Shown: positions 41,114 to 49,875, counted from the stretch's first letter. The stretch: DNA of 64,000 nucleotides from Homalodisca vitripennis (GCF_021130785.1 NW_025778831.1:1-64000), one strand, 5' to 3'. A program made the numbers and translations. Notes: generated from the sequence alone by a model not told the origin.

Positions 41114-41143
41114 CCAATCAGAGACGCGCTTATTCTGACCAAT
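41114..41143 (-). promoter_or_regulatory. CCAAT-linked promoter motif, copy 1
   Basis: The plus strand reads CCAATCAGAGACGCGCTTAT then TC, with a second CCAAT at 41,139. Nearly the same sequence, CCAATCAAGGACGCGCTTAT then TC, is upstream of the polymerase gene at 56,381-56,402, in the same orientation relative to the downstream gene. Confidence 0.5.
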
Positions 41144-41741
41144 GAGATTTTTTAGCAGGTGGTTCTTCCCCCTCCACCTCCTCCTCCCATTCGTATGTGA
41201 AAGGATCTATCGAAAAAGAGACATAAATTTTGTCACAGTCCCTCACATCCCAGGCGTCGCCATGGGATGTTAAATTAGCACAGTTGATGGTTTTAATTGT
41301 TTTCAATTTTCCGTCCTTCCACAAGGAAGCGTATACTCCGGCTTTGATACCCTTTTTATACCCTTTCAGCTTCACATCATCCTCTCTGCAAAACCTAACC
41401 CTAATCCTGTCAAAACCCGTCACATCATAAAACTCACTATTAGGTGTGAAATTAGTACAGTCGAGGTATTTACATGTTTTCATTTCTCCGTCCTTCCACA
41501 AGGAAGTGTACACTCCGGCTTTTATACCCTCTCTATACCTATTTAGAGCCTGTTTAACAGGATTATCCTCATCATCCGTGTCGTATTCCTCGGGCTCATC
41601 GACTACCTCAAAACAAACCTCAATTTTGTTAAAGTCCTTAACATCATAAAAGTCGGTATAGGATGTACAATTAGTACAGTCGAGGTATCCCAATAATTTC
41701 CTCTCTTCTCCTTCCTTATAACTGAAAATGTATAGCGCCAT
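41130..41741 (-). CDS. Unrecognised acidic protein with three internal repeats
   Basis: 203 residues from the ATG at 41,741; an upstream GTG extension is less likely because a TATAAATT box lies at 41,799-41,806. The protein is three copies of a module of about 60-70 residues with the pattern S-W-K-D-G-x-x-K-T, then L-D-C-T-N, then F-Y-D-V-x-x-F-D-(K/R)-I-x-V-x-F. The modules look beta-rich and regularly spaced, which suggests a repeated small fold, perhaps sugar- or protein-binding. It ends in an acidic then basic tail (EEEVEGEEPPAKK). The open frame is unbroken. Its 3' end overlaps the promoter motif of the next gene. I cannot assign a function. Confidence 0.6.
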   Translation of the reverse strand: MALYIFSYKEGEERKLLGYLDCTNCTSYTDFYDVKDFNKIEVCFEVVDEPEEYDTDDEDNPVKQALNRYREGIKAGVYTSLWKDGEMKTCKYLDCTNFTPNSEFYDVTGFDRIRVRFCREDDVKLKGYKKGIKAGVYASLWKDGKLKTIKTINCANLTSHGDAWDVRDCDKIYVSFSIDPFTYEWEEEVEGEEPPAKKSHWSE

Positions 41742-41798
41742 CGTTGCGAGAGTGTTCAACACTGGGTAGGTAATGTACGTCGGCGTAGGAGTCGCTCA

Positions 41799-41806
41799 AT
41801 TTATAC
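41799..41806 (-). promoter_or_regulatory. TATA box upstream of the triple-repeat gene
   Basis: TATAAATT on the minus strand, 58 bp before the ATG at 41,741. Just upstream, at about 41,812-41,867, a 19-bp sequence containing CCACCCTAACAATTA is repeated three times. Confidence 0.5.
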
Positions 41807-41882
41807 AATTACCCCACCCTAACAATTACCCCCACCCTAACAATTACCCCCACCCTAACAATACAGCCCCTGTGTTGCGGTA

Positions 41883-42218
41883 TCACGGGAAGGGTTCAAG
41901 TAGAAACTGTAATCTCGAAAGAAACGGATCGTTCATTTCAGCTAACTGATCCAAAATCGTAATCGAACCCCTAATGTATGAATCCATATAGTGACACTGA
42001 CAAGTGTCAGGACCTGACGTAGCGTCGGGCCGTGCCCACGCGCATTCCTTGAAATGGCCGTATCTATAAGAGTCACTGGGCACTCTAACTGTAGGTCTAA
42101 AGCGAGCAAAGAGTCTTCGCATGCCCTCGACCTTGTAGAGTAGTTCGTTCTTTAATGTTAGGTATCGAGTCGCCTCGACCGAGTCAGGCTCGTTTAGAAA
42201 ACTGTTTAGCTTCTCCAT
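41883..42218 (-). CDS. Unrecognised 111-residue protein
   Basis: The ATG at 42,218 lies 34 bp below a TATAAGTA box, and the frame is open throughout. The N-terminal half is helical and charged (MEKLNSFLNEPDSVEATRYL). The middle has RYGHFKECAWARPDA followed by CQCHYMD, a small Cys/His cluster that might bind metal. No signal peptide or membrane segment is visible. It sits immediately downstream of the major capsid candidate in transcription order, which hints at a structural or assembly role, but that is inference from position. Confidence 0.5.
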   Translation of the reverse strand: MEKLNSFLNEPDSVEATRYLTLKNELLYKVEGMRRLFARFRPTVRVPSDSYRYGHFKECAWARPDATSGPDTCQCHYMDSYIRGSITILDQLAEMNDPFLSRLQFLLEPFP

Positions 42219-42251
42219 GACACAGAATGAGACACATGTACAAAATTTAGC

Positions 42252-42259
42252 TACTTATA
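42252..42259 (-). promoter_or_regulatory. TATA box of the 111-residue gene
   Basis: TATAAGTA on the minus strand, 34 bp before the ATG at 42,218. Confidence 0.45.
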
Positions 42260-42285
42260 AGTGTTTAACCACCCCACCACCGCTC

Positions 42286-43476
42286 CTACACCATCCGCTT
42301 AACGTTACCCGTGAGCAGAGTGTATGCCAGGTGTGAGTCATATAGTACTAAGCAGTAAGCCGCAGTGTTTGCAGCAATAGCGTTTTTAGTCTCAAACTCC
42401 AGACGCACGTCTACGGGGCCAGTTTTTATTGAATCATTCTGCTTGGAGCAGTCAATAACATAGAGAGGTACGTTACTTTTAAACGTGTTGAAATCAACTG
42501 TAGGGGCACCTTGTATCTGGTAGTATGAGCTCTGGAATCTGGTAAACATGTCGTAGAAAATGCGTAGATCACCATGGATGTTATCGTACGGGAAGTACTG
42601 TGAATTCAGAAACAGTTTGATATTGAGTAGATCGCAGTGATCAAAGCTGGAAGCGTCTTTTTTCAAATTGTTCTTCCTTCCAGTCTGGAAACCTAAAATC
42701 ACGTAACGAGGTTTTTCAATTTGGGTACTCGTTTTTATTGTCCAACTATGACGTGTTGTCAACGGCAAACTGGGGTACTCGTGAATTTCCCATGATCGAA
42801 ACGGAAGGTGAATCAGTGTATCTTTCTCGACCATACGCAACAGCTTTAACCTGTGGCTGTCTGATATTGTAATGTAAGGAACCCTCCAGTACAAGTCAGT
42901 TATATCAAGATCAACAGTAGCAGCGTCAGCTGAAATTACAGCATTGTTATCAGAGGCGGCTCTCAGAAGAACCAACTCTTGTTTACTGTTAACCACTACC
43001 TTTTTGTAATCTTCGAAAAATCCCATCAATGTCCTAACGGGAACGGCGTAATTGAACTCTTTAACAGCGTCTGCGGAATTATTCGCCCCGAGCCACCCTC
43101 CGTTAGCCAGACTCATTTTTTCATTTTCCTTAAAAGATACCAGTCCTTTGATCGTCGTAGTTATGCCGACACTGCGTGTTTTATCGATTACTTGACCGTT
43201 CAACTCGTAACGAATCTCATCAAATAAATGTGCCATTGAGTTGTTCACTAGATTTACATTGCAAGCACTGCCGTCAGCTTTTTTAGCCTGCAGCGTCCCT
43301 TTAACATGTATGAAGCTTTCGAACGGTGCTGTGATTATGTCTTGCTGACTAATCGGTATTCTGATTTCATCGTTATTCTTAAACGTAGACGAGGCGTACG
43401 GTTTATGGGTATGAAATTCCCACCCCGTTACGACTTCATCGTACATTGCTCCGGACTCTATCGATAGAAGCGCCAT
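42286..43476 (-). CDS. Candidate major capsid protein (double jelly-roll type)
   Basis: 396 residues, unbroken, ATG at 43,476. It would form the capsid shell by assembling as trimers. The sequence has the look of hexon-like double jelly-roll proteins and of the F54H12.2-like proteins common in invertebrate genomes: alternating beta-strand segments, an early NNDEIRIPI stretch, an internal LFDEIRYELNGQ segment typical of jelly-roll capsid proteins, a late LLNIKLFLNSQYFPY segment, and a closing strand pair near RLEFETKNA. It is shorter than the roughly 600 residues of many Polinton capsid proteins. Its neighbour is the putative minor capsid gene, as in most Polintons. Assignment rests on context and pattern, not on a structure search. 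Confidence 0.6.
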   Translation of the reverse strand: MALLSIESGAMYDEVVTGWEFHTHKPYASSTFKNNDEIRIPISQQDIITAPFESFIHVKGTLQAKKADGSACNVNLVNNSMAHLFDEIRYELNGQVIDKTRSVGITTTIKGLVSFKENEKMSLANGGWLGANNSADAVKEFNYAVPVRTLMGFFEDYKKVVVNSKQELVLLRAASDNNAVISADAATVDLDITDLYWRVPYITISDSHRLKLLRMVEKDTLIHLPFRSWEIHEYPSLPLTTRHSWTIKTSTQIEKPRYVILGFQTGRKNNLKKDASSFDHCDLLNIKLFLNSQYFPYDNIHGDLRIFYDMFTRFQSSYYQIQGAPTVDFNTFKSNVPLYVIDCSKQNDSIKTGPVDVRLEFETKNAIAANTAAYCLVLYDSHLAYTLLTGNVKRMV

Positions 43477-43587
43477 ACTTAAAGCCTAGAGACTTTAGAA
43501 ACTTTATGTTCTTTGATGTTAACGCTGCCACCTTTCGGTGATTACTGACCAGTGTGTGGCTCGGCAACTCTCTAAATACTAGACCCA

Positions 43588-44115
43588 TTATTGTTTTCTT
43601 ATATGCAAGCGTAGTGAGACTATCTCGTTACGGAAATTAATCAATCTGCCGTCCTGGTCCTTGAGTGTTACGGAAATGTTGTTCACTCTACGAACGTTCA
43701 CCGGTAAATAGATTACATTGGCGGGTTTCTCAACTATTTTATAGCCTGGGGCCACTTCAGGATAGAACTCATGCAGCACGTGTCCCTCTACACCGTTTTG
43801 AAAGGATCCTCGTGCGATATTGCATTCAACGCGTATAGTATTTACATTCATTATGTTTATGGGGACATCGGATGTGTGTACCCTGCCTGGCTCAAGTGGT
43901 TTTTTACTGAACCCTAGTAGGGGAGCGATTGTCTGTTCTCTGTCAAAGTGTATGATTTTATTACAAGTGATTTCGGATTTTAGCGTATTATTGTTTCCTT
44001 TCAGACTAAATGTCACATCCGCGCCTAAATGGGATTTGATGTATTCTTCGATATTTTCAATTTCGTACGACCCCTCTGCTATCTTGATTTGTTTATTGTC
44101 ACCGTAATAAAACAT
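43588..44115 (-). CDS. Candidate minor capsid (penton-like, single jelly-roll) protein
   Basis: 175 residues, unbroken, ATG at 44,115. Polintons encode a small single jelly-roll protein beside the major capsid gene that forms the vertices. Here the length, beta-rich pattern and position fit. Recognisable segments are the N-terminal YEIENIEEYI, LLGFSKK, MNVNTIRVECNIARG, HEFYPEVAPGYKI, and a C-terminal stretch with VYLPVNVR-like strands and ending RLHIRK. I recall similar small proteins in other invertebrate Polinton-like elements. No catalytic motif is visible. An alternative is another structural protein of the same block. Confidence 0.55.
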   Translation of the reverse strand: MFYYGDNKQIKIAEGSYEIENIEEYIKSHLGADVTFSLKGNNNTLKSEITCNKIIHFDREQTIAPLLGFSKKPLEPGRVHTSDVPINIMNVNTIRVECNIARGSFQNGVEGHVLHEFYPEVAPGYKIVEKPANVIYLPVNVRRVNNISVTLKDQDGRLINFRNEIVSLRLHIRKQ

Positions 44116-44246
44116 ATCGTTTTATTCCCGTTTCAATATTTGGAATCGTATAGTATGTGGAGAGGTCAACTAGACCAATTTCGTAATCACCATCGCTCAC
44201 GTCCATTGGAGGAAATACCTCGCATGATACCTGTGGAGCAGGACCG

Positions 44247-44689
44247 CTAAGTGAAAACATTACTGCTGAGAAACTTTAAACACAAGTGTCCGCAGACTAC
44301 TGAGCCCTCACTCTGTCTTCTCTCGTAATTATACCGTACGTTAACGTCTGGTCCTAGGTATGATATAAGCTCTATTGGTGGTCTTAGGTTACCAAAAACT
44401 GTCAAAGTAGTATACCCTGTTACCTAACTTCCTGTAACACACCCAATGTGTACCTTCACCGGCCGAGTTATCCAGATTAATTATGGCCGATTCATACGAT
44501 CGTGGGCGTTTGGGGTAGAGCGTCTCTCATATAAACTCCACGGAAATTCGGAATATTAAGTAGTTTCGCGTAGTGTACTAGCTCGTAATTTGATAACGGT
44601 TTTACTGGTACCGACGTTTTTTTTTTATTGCAACACCTCCTCTTCTTTCTTACCCCACCGCCTCTCTTTGGATACGGCTTGAGGTACAT
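44247..44689 (-). CDS. Adenain-like cysteine protease, frame-broken
   Basis: This protease matures capsid precursors in adenoviruses and Polintons. ATG at 44,689, 8 bp after the phospholipase stop; a GTG start at 44,746 is rejected because it would overlap that gene. The N-terminal part is basic (KPYPKRGGG, VRKKRRC) and then has LNIPNFRGVYMRD. After a frame change near 44,486 comes the catalytic His in EGTHWVCY and an acidic residue in YYFDSF. After a second change at a T run near 44,385 comes the catalytic Cys in the CGHLCLKFL segment. The stop is at 44,247-44,249. All parts of the H-acid-C triad are present in order. As read, the protein is cut short after 65 residues, but both breaks are single-base slips of the kind seen across this window. 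Confidence 0.7.
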
Positions 44690-44699
44690 ACCCTGACCT

Positions 44700-45161
44700 T
44701 TACGTTTTGGGCTTCCCTCGCTTGCTCTTCCGCCTCTTCCCTCCACCGAGGGCTGTTTTGGTCTTCATGGCTCCTGTTACAGCTAAGGCTGCGGCTCTTT
44801 CCCCAATACTTGCGTCGGCCGATTTGACTCTTTCCCAGGCTCTTTTGGCTAATTCTTTGTCGGCTTCTCTTCGGTGTTCGGAATCCCTGTATTTTGAGTA
44901 CGCTATATCGTGATTTTTACAATATTCGTCCAAGGGATTTATACCCTTATCACCCCTTGCCAATCTCACCCCTAATTTCGTACCTGGACCACAGTATCGG
45001 TACCCACCAGGTAAATGGAGTTCGACAGGTAGAGCGTCAATTGCACGGTTCAAAAGATTTCCAGCGACCGATCCGGCGTTTTGCAAAGCGCTCGAAACCA
45101 GACCTCTTCCTCGCTTGACGGTTCGTTTCAATCTGTTTCGCTTTACTTTGTGCTTTCCCAT
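44700..45161 (-). CDS. Phospholipase A2-domain protein, parvovirus VP1-like
   Basis: 153 residues, unbroken. It contains the two signatures of the parvoviral-type PLA2 fold: a calcium-loop YCGPGT at residues 56-61 and the catalytic LDEYCKNHDIAY around His84-Asp85. In parvoviruses this domain opens endosomal membranes during entry; a similar role for a capsid-associated protein here is inferred. Both ends are strongly basic (KHKVKRNRLKRTVKRGRG and GGGKRRKSKRGK), suggesting nuclear targeting or DNA binding. It starts two bases after the stop of the previous gene and is followed 10 bases later by the protease start, so it lies inside a packed structural block. Key residues look intact. Confidence 0.85.
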   Translation of the reverse strand: MGKHKVKRNRLKRTVKRGRGLVSSALQNAGSVAGNLLNRAIDALPVELHLPGGYRYCGPGTKLGVRLARGDKGINPLDEYCKNHDIAYSKYRDSEHRREADKELAKRAWERVKSADASIGERAAALAVTGAMKTKTALGGGKRRKSKRGKPKT

Positions 45162-45162
45162 T

Positions 45163-45485
45163 TTATTCCCTTATATACCGTAATACGTTATAGAGTTGCC
45201 TGAGCAGGGTCTCCCTAACACATGTGATCTGCAGTACGTCAAAGATATCCGCCTCGGATCTTGTAACCACTCCTGTAAACTCGTCGTACTCCAGAACGTG
45301 ACTGTCTGTTATAAAGTACAGACGGCCATTTATATATCTGAAACCTCCTCTAATTCCATCAGGGACTCCTGGCAACACGCTACTGGTCATACCCAACATA
45401 GTGCCTCTGAGAGTGCATTCGTTAAGTTCTACAACAAATTTGTCATCGGTAAAAATGTCAGCTGCTCACATATAAATAAAACCAT
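45163..45485 (-). CDS. Unrecognised small protein of about 107 residues
   Basis: I chose the ATG at 45,485 because it overlaps the stop of the fibre gene as TGATG, the pattern used elsewhere in this block; that needs one base slip at a T run near 45,455. The safe open part starts at an ATG at 45,399 and gives 78 residues. Visible features are GGFRYINGRLYFIT and a C-terminal helix (RETLLRQLYNVLRYIRE). No known motif is seen. Between the fibre and phospholipase genes a virion role is likely, but this is inference. Confidence 0.45.
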
Positions 45486-46657
45486 CACGGTTTCGATCTC
45501 ACCCTGCTCACTGGGTCTTTAAAGTATGGGTCGACAATGTTGAACCTAATCCACTCGTCTTTATCGGTTAGGTGTATAGCGTCTAGCGTCGGAGCCAGTA
45601 GTTTGTACATTTCCGTAAAAGACTTCGCTCACCACTCTCACCAGATAATTAACAGACACAGCGTCACTCATGTCGACAGGGTCGCCCACAAGTTTCAATC
45701 TTTTATTCCTACAATTCCACGTGTCACCGTCGAGTATCGGAGTGTTCACTTTAAGGTATCCTCTATTAACAGCATCTCCGTCATACAGCGGAGAAGCTAC
45801 TTGACTTAATCGTTTACGTCCAAATAACCATTTATCCTTATCCGTATCCGGTGTTCTTTCCTTCACATAATTTACAGTGCACGCGTCGGTATCTTCTTTA
45901 GGTTCGGCAACATTAGAAACTCTGTAATTATTAAAGATAACTGTTCCGTCCGCAATACTTTTAGTAGCAGGCAATAGATTTTGAAACTGAGAGAGTGTAA
46001 CGGCATCGTTTGGTCCTTGACCATCGGCTACATTCACTAGTCTCCTCTTTTTAGCGTCGATCGTGTCCTTGTCTATCGCCAGCGTTTTTTTCATTCAGTT
46101 TCCTGTTCAAAGTCTGTAGGTTTACACCGTCGCCAGCGAGAAGAGGATCAGCCATCTGTCCGAGTCTTTTGTTATCACATTCCCAGACTTTACCATCACT
46201 ACTTCTTTTTAGAGTGTTCGTTTTAAGATATTTTAGCGTCACTGCATCTGTATCCCCCGCGGGATCACCTATCATGCGCAACCTGTAGTTGTCAAACCTG
46301 TAATATTTGCTGTTTGTGTCCTTATATGGTACCTCCCTAGCAAGACGGCGAAGAGTCAGAGCATCGGTCCAGAGTAGAGCATCACCTATGTTGCTAATTC
46401 TGTTACCTTTAGCGTCCATCACATTTTTCTTGGATACAAGCGAAACGTCAGACACAGTCTTGAGGACTGCGCTATCCACATTATTTTTCAAGGTCTGCAG
46501 GTTTATAGCGTCTAGACTGTGCTGGGCGTCGGCCACGTTACATAACCGCTTGCCCTTGATATCGTAGTTTGCCGTCGACTGTGAGACTGAATCCTTGTCC
46601 AGGCGGACCTCTCTTACTTCCTTCACGGACCGTATGACCAAACTTGTCAACACTCAT
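45485..46657 (-). CDS. Fibre-like repeat protein, about 390 residues, frame-broken
   Basis: Eight copies of a repeat of about 40-50 residues with the core K-R-L-x-N-V-x-D-P, four variable positions, D-A-V and then Y-L, for example RISNIGD, RLVNVAD and RLKLVGD. Such repeats are typical of trimeric fibre shafts in phage and large-virus receptor-binding proteins. The N-terminus (MSVDKFG) matches the start of the upstream neighbour (MTVNKFG). The ATG at 46,657 overlaps that gene's stop as ATGA. Frame changes occur close after the start, in an A run near 46,090 and near 45,605. The last frame ends at 45,485-45,487. A spike or receptor-binding function is inferred from repeat type and context. Confidence 0.6.
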
Positions 46658-47017
46658 TGTGCAAGTGATGAAGACTCCTCCTGTACATTGCTCTTTATAA
46701 ATATCTTATCCCAGTCAATATATGTGTTTTCATCAACATCTAAGACGCCGTGGAAGCGAGCTGGAGGTACGGTAGTGTGTATCTTATTGATCCAGTGAAA
46801 TAGTTGAACTGCTAGACGCCTTATAACTTCTTCATTTGTATTTTGTAAGCTGTTTATTTGATTCTGCTGAATAAGCGCTTGATTCTGAAGGATTGCAATT
46901 TGAGAGTACAGTCTTCTTACATCTTTCTTTAGCTTTTTGTTTACAGTATTTCGTAACTCTCTGAATGTCTTGCTTCTTCAGAGATTGTGGCCTCTGACCA
47001 AACTTATTGACGGTCAT
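46654..47017 (-). CDS. Coiled-coil protein beside the fibre gene, about 120 residues
   Basis: ATG at 47,017, overlapping the preceding stop as ATGA; its own stop at 46,654-46,656 overlaps the fibre ATG in the same way. The N-terminus MTVNKFGQRPQ is nearly shared with the fibre protein. After a frame change near 46,920 the protein continues with a glutamine-rich heptad region (IAILQNQALIQQNQINSLQN), then an aromatic segment (LFHWINKIHTTVPPARFHG) and an acidic tail. The shared start suggests both proteins dock to the same capsid partner, like the N-terminal tails of adenovirus fibres. Family unknown. Confidence 0.55.
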
Positions 47018-47989
47018 CTCATCAATGATCTGAATCTCGCGTTACCATCACCTGATATAGTCTTTGATTCTTTGAGTTCTTCGATAATGTTTATTATTTC
47101 GTTCCTATGTCCCGTGTTACCGGTCTCTGCTGAGGACACGAGGAGTCTGAGTCTGTCACACAGTTCGTTTGGGTCATCATAGTAGATAGGGTCTGGTGCT
47201 CCTACATCCTTATACCCGCTAACCGGTCTTTGGGAAAGAGTTGAGAAATAATGACTTTGTATTTCGTTGAAGCGTTACGGTTCACGTGATTTTTATAATT
47301 GTAACTTCTCTTGTGAGCAGACGACAGTGTCAATATATCCTTGTAAGCTCTCATATCGTTTACGTTGTAACGTTTGTCATCAGGCAGACGATTAAAAAGC
47401 AATTCATAAAGTCCCTGTGTAGGTCTGTAGGACCGTTCACCTACGAGTATGCTACCGTCATCTCCAAATGATAACTTCTTATCTCCTACCATTAGCGTAT
47501 TGTTGTCGTAGCGTGGTCCGTACGTATGGTCGATCTTACTATGTTTACCTGACATATCCTTCATCATACTTGTCATGTACCTTATGGTTAGTGGATGAGA
47601 GAACGTGTTCTGTATCCATGCAGATGCTGAGAGTTGTCCTTCTTTCGTGCTGAGTATATCACTGACGTCTGGTGACGACGGTCCTGCTTCAAGCACATCA
47701 TCGTCCTGCAGGAACGCAGGTGTTTTGGGGGGTTGACATAACGTCCGGAGTGAACTGTACGGCTGCCTCATCTTCATTTTCCTCTTCTTCTTCTTGCTTT
47801 GGTTCGGTTTTCGGTTCAGTTTTTACAGATCCTGTTTGTTTTTCGTAACTCTGACAGGATAGGTTTGTACTGTTTTTCTAGAAATACGTCTGTGGCCAGA
47901 GTTCCTTCTCTGAACTGTTTATACTTTTGCTTTATAGCTTTCCTCAAACGAGTTATACTGAGAGTAAGGTCCTTCTCCTTTGAAGCCAT
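47014..47989 (-). CDS. DUF8207-like protein, about 325 residues, frame-broken
   Basis: ATG at 47,989. The N-terminal helix region (LRKAIKQKYKQFREGTL, then KQYKPILSELRK), an acidic linker, a central module with YGPRYDNNTLMVGDKKLSF and GLYELLFNRLPDD, and a C-terminal YYDDPNELCDRLRLLVSS segment fit the DUF8207 proteins I recall from insect and cnidarian Polinton-like elements. Function is unknown. Frame changes lie near 47,845, in a C run near 47,735 and near 47,210. The stop at 47,014-47,016 overlaps the next ATG. Position at the head of the structural block suggests a virion or assembly protein; this is inference. Confidence 0.6.
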
Positions 47990-48049
47990 TGTTTAAACTG
48001 ACAATGTGACTCGGTTTTAGTACTTTAATACTAACTACTTTATGGCAGT

Positions 48050-49189
48050 TCAAACCTGTCTAAAGAAGAGGGCTCGTTTTTTATGCTTTCTTAGAAAGCG
48101 TACGACCTGCTTTAGTGACACCACGGTACCTAGCCCTCTTAGGTAAACTGTTCTCGGTATCTGTACAGGTCTATCAGGGTCCCTGAACACAAAGGTCCTT
48201 TTCCATCCGTCTCTCCACTGGGGTATCTCAGCTACAGTATACTTGTCACTCTCCACGTGCTTTTCCATATATTGTTTCAGATGCTCTATAGGTCTGTTCA
48301 CCCTACTGTGTATGTGAATCATGTAAGAGTTGAGTAACCAGAATTCACTTGGATTAGCTCCTGTAAAAACTCCTCCAAGCCTCAAACTGTTTGGTATTTG
48401 TAATTGAGTAAGTCCCGTCACGCAGTGTTATTCCGAACTTATCGCAGTACATTGGTACGGTCGGTAAAGCCAATTTGAGAAATTCTGTCGTAAACAGACT
48501 TTGACAAAGATTGTTTACCAACCCAGCAAAATCTTTCTTCCTTTGACCTCGCGGGTAAACCGTCTGGGACGGGGCCGTAACCTACGTTGTAGCTAATGTC
48601 AATGTAGCACTTTGAAGCTAGAGCACGATTGTAGATCTTGACAGGGTTCCTGATTGGTATTGTTCTCTCTGTAATGAGAATACAGCGAGCTGCATGCGGT
48701 ATGTTACACCCGTACTGGAGCATCCTTATACAGGTCTGCGCAAAGTTTACACTACCATGAGCGTTTCTCAACGGTACGATTTGACCGAATTGATCGGGAA
48801 ACGGTCTGAATCTGGATAACATGTTCTGTGGATTTCTTACCGTACTATTTTAGCATGTCCTCGTGGTACACCACGAGTTCGAGCGGTACCCCTTTGTTTT
48901 GACTTCTTTTCACAAACTCTATCCATATATCGCGATTGTAGAACCGTTCGCTTGCTGAAATCATTAACAAGATTACGGGTGGTAGACTAGCACTGTACAT
49001 CCCTACACGCTTATGTCTCCAGCACCTCCTATTGAAGAGAAAACCATGTGGTCCGCGTCTGCTACAGTAATTACCGCAAAACTTTTTCTTATCGGCATAG
49101 TACCAGGTGCACAGGTTTGAATGGACTTTGTTGGATCTCTGGATTGAGAAACCTCTGAGGTCATTGTAGTGGTATATCCTTACCATCAT
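48050..49189 (-). CDS. Glycosyltransferase-like protein (Core-2/I-branching type?), frame-broken
   Basis: Three consecutive segments (49,189-48,845, 48,822-48,439 and 48,421-48,050) read as one protein of about 380 residues with slips at an A run near 48,848 and near 48,420-48,450. The ATG at 49,189 overlaps the ATPase stop as ATGA. Visible landmarks are PPVILLMISASERFYNRD, a basic Cys-rich stretch before it, PLRNAHGSVNFAQ, CILITERTIPIRNPVKIY followed by KCYIDISYN, and a C-terminal QWRDGWKRTFVF then RKHKKRALFFRQV. The TERTIPIRNP...YIDISYN block resembles the region around the conserved Ser-Glu-Ser-Cys-Ile-Pro-Leu of Core-2/I-branching (GT14) enzymes. If right, the element may modify its own or host glycans. 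This is a weak pattern match, so the product may be something else. Confidence 0.4.
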
Positions 49190-49875
49190 AGATCTTGAAT
49201 GAAACTATCGATTCCGATACGATACCTGCCTTTATCAATGTCACAGTCCTTGCATATGACCAGGAAGCCGTGTCTGTCTTTCCACGCCAGAGCACACATT
49301 TGTTTAAACTTTTCAAAGTCTATATCGGTATTGACGTGGTCACTGTATGCATGGTGAAGGTTTGTTTCGTCTTGTTTGAATAGTACGATAAAGTTGGCAT
49401 TGTCTCTAACGAGCTGTTTGGGTATATGGCTGTAGGTCTGACCTAGGTAGAATGTGTCAATATTCTTGTGTCTACCCATGGTGAAGTAGTTTCGTATATT
49501 GTTATGTTTTTCACAGGCTATGTCGTCGAATATCATTACTGAATTCTGTTTAGCCTCACTCGGGTGTATGACAGATGCATTGTCATCATACGCGTGGTAT
49601 CCGATCTCTTTCGGCATAATCTTGGATAGTAGCTGGTACTTTGGTTGGTAGAGTGATTTTGAAAACACGTAAACATTTTCAAATCTCAAACCGTTAGGAT
49701 CTACCAATAGGTTAAACAGTACGTTCGTTTTACCGCAATTGGACGGTCCAACAATTAATCCGCGAATCGTGTCAGGTAGCAGAGGACCGTTTTTATTTGT
49801 ACGATTCATACCACCACCTACAAACTCGTCAAAGTTTCTCACTGGTAATTTCACAGATTGACTAATCAGTCTCAT
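49186..49875 (-). CDS. A32/FtsK-HerA type DNA-packaging ATPase
   Basis: 229 residues from the ATG at 49,875, chosen over an upstream GTG because it starts a family-like N-terminus (MRLISQSVKLPVRNFDEFVG) and a TATA box lies 38 bp before it. Walker A is GPSNCGKT at residues 43-50 and Walker B is SVMIFDD at 112-118, followed by the conserved DTFYLGQTYSHIPKQLVRDN region with its sensor Gln. The enzyme pumps DNA into the preformed capsid. The frame is intact. It follows the integrase and its stop overlaps the start of the next gene as ATGA, a usual arrangement for compact viral blocks. The family assignment is firm. Confidence 0.9.
   Translation of the reverse strand: MRLISQSVKLPVRNFDEFVGGGMNRTNKNGPLLPDTIRGLIVGPSNCGKTNVLFNLLVDPNGLRFENVYVFSKSLYQPKYQLLSKIMPKEIGYHAYDDNASVIHPSEAKQNSVMIFDDIACEKHNNIRNYFTMGRHKNIDTFYLGQTYSHIPKQLVRDNANFIVLFKQDETNLHHAYSDHVNTDIDFEKFKQMCALAWKDRHGFLVICKDCDIDKGRYRIGIDSFIQDL

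Noticed and set aside
44690..44746. GTG-started extension of the protease
   Set aside because: Overlaps the phospholipase gene and is only its basic tail read in another frame.
44707..45118. Plus-strand frames opposite the capsid block
   Set aside because: They overlap minus-strand genes with strong family motifs and have none of their own.
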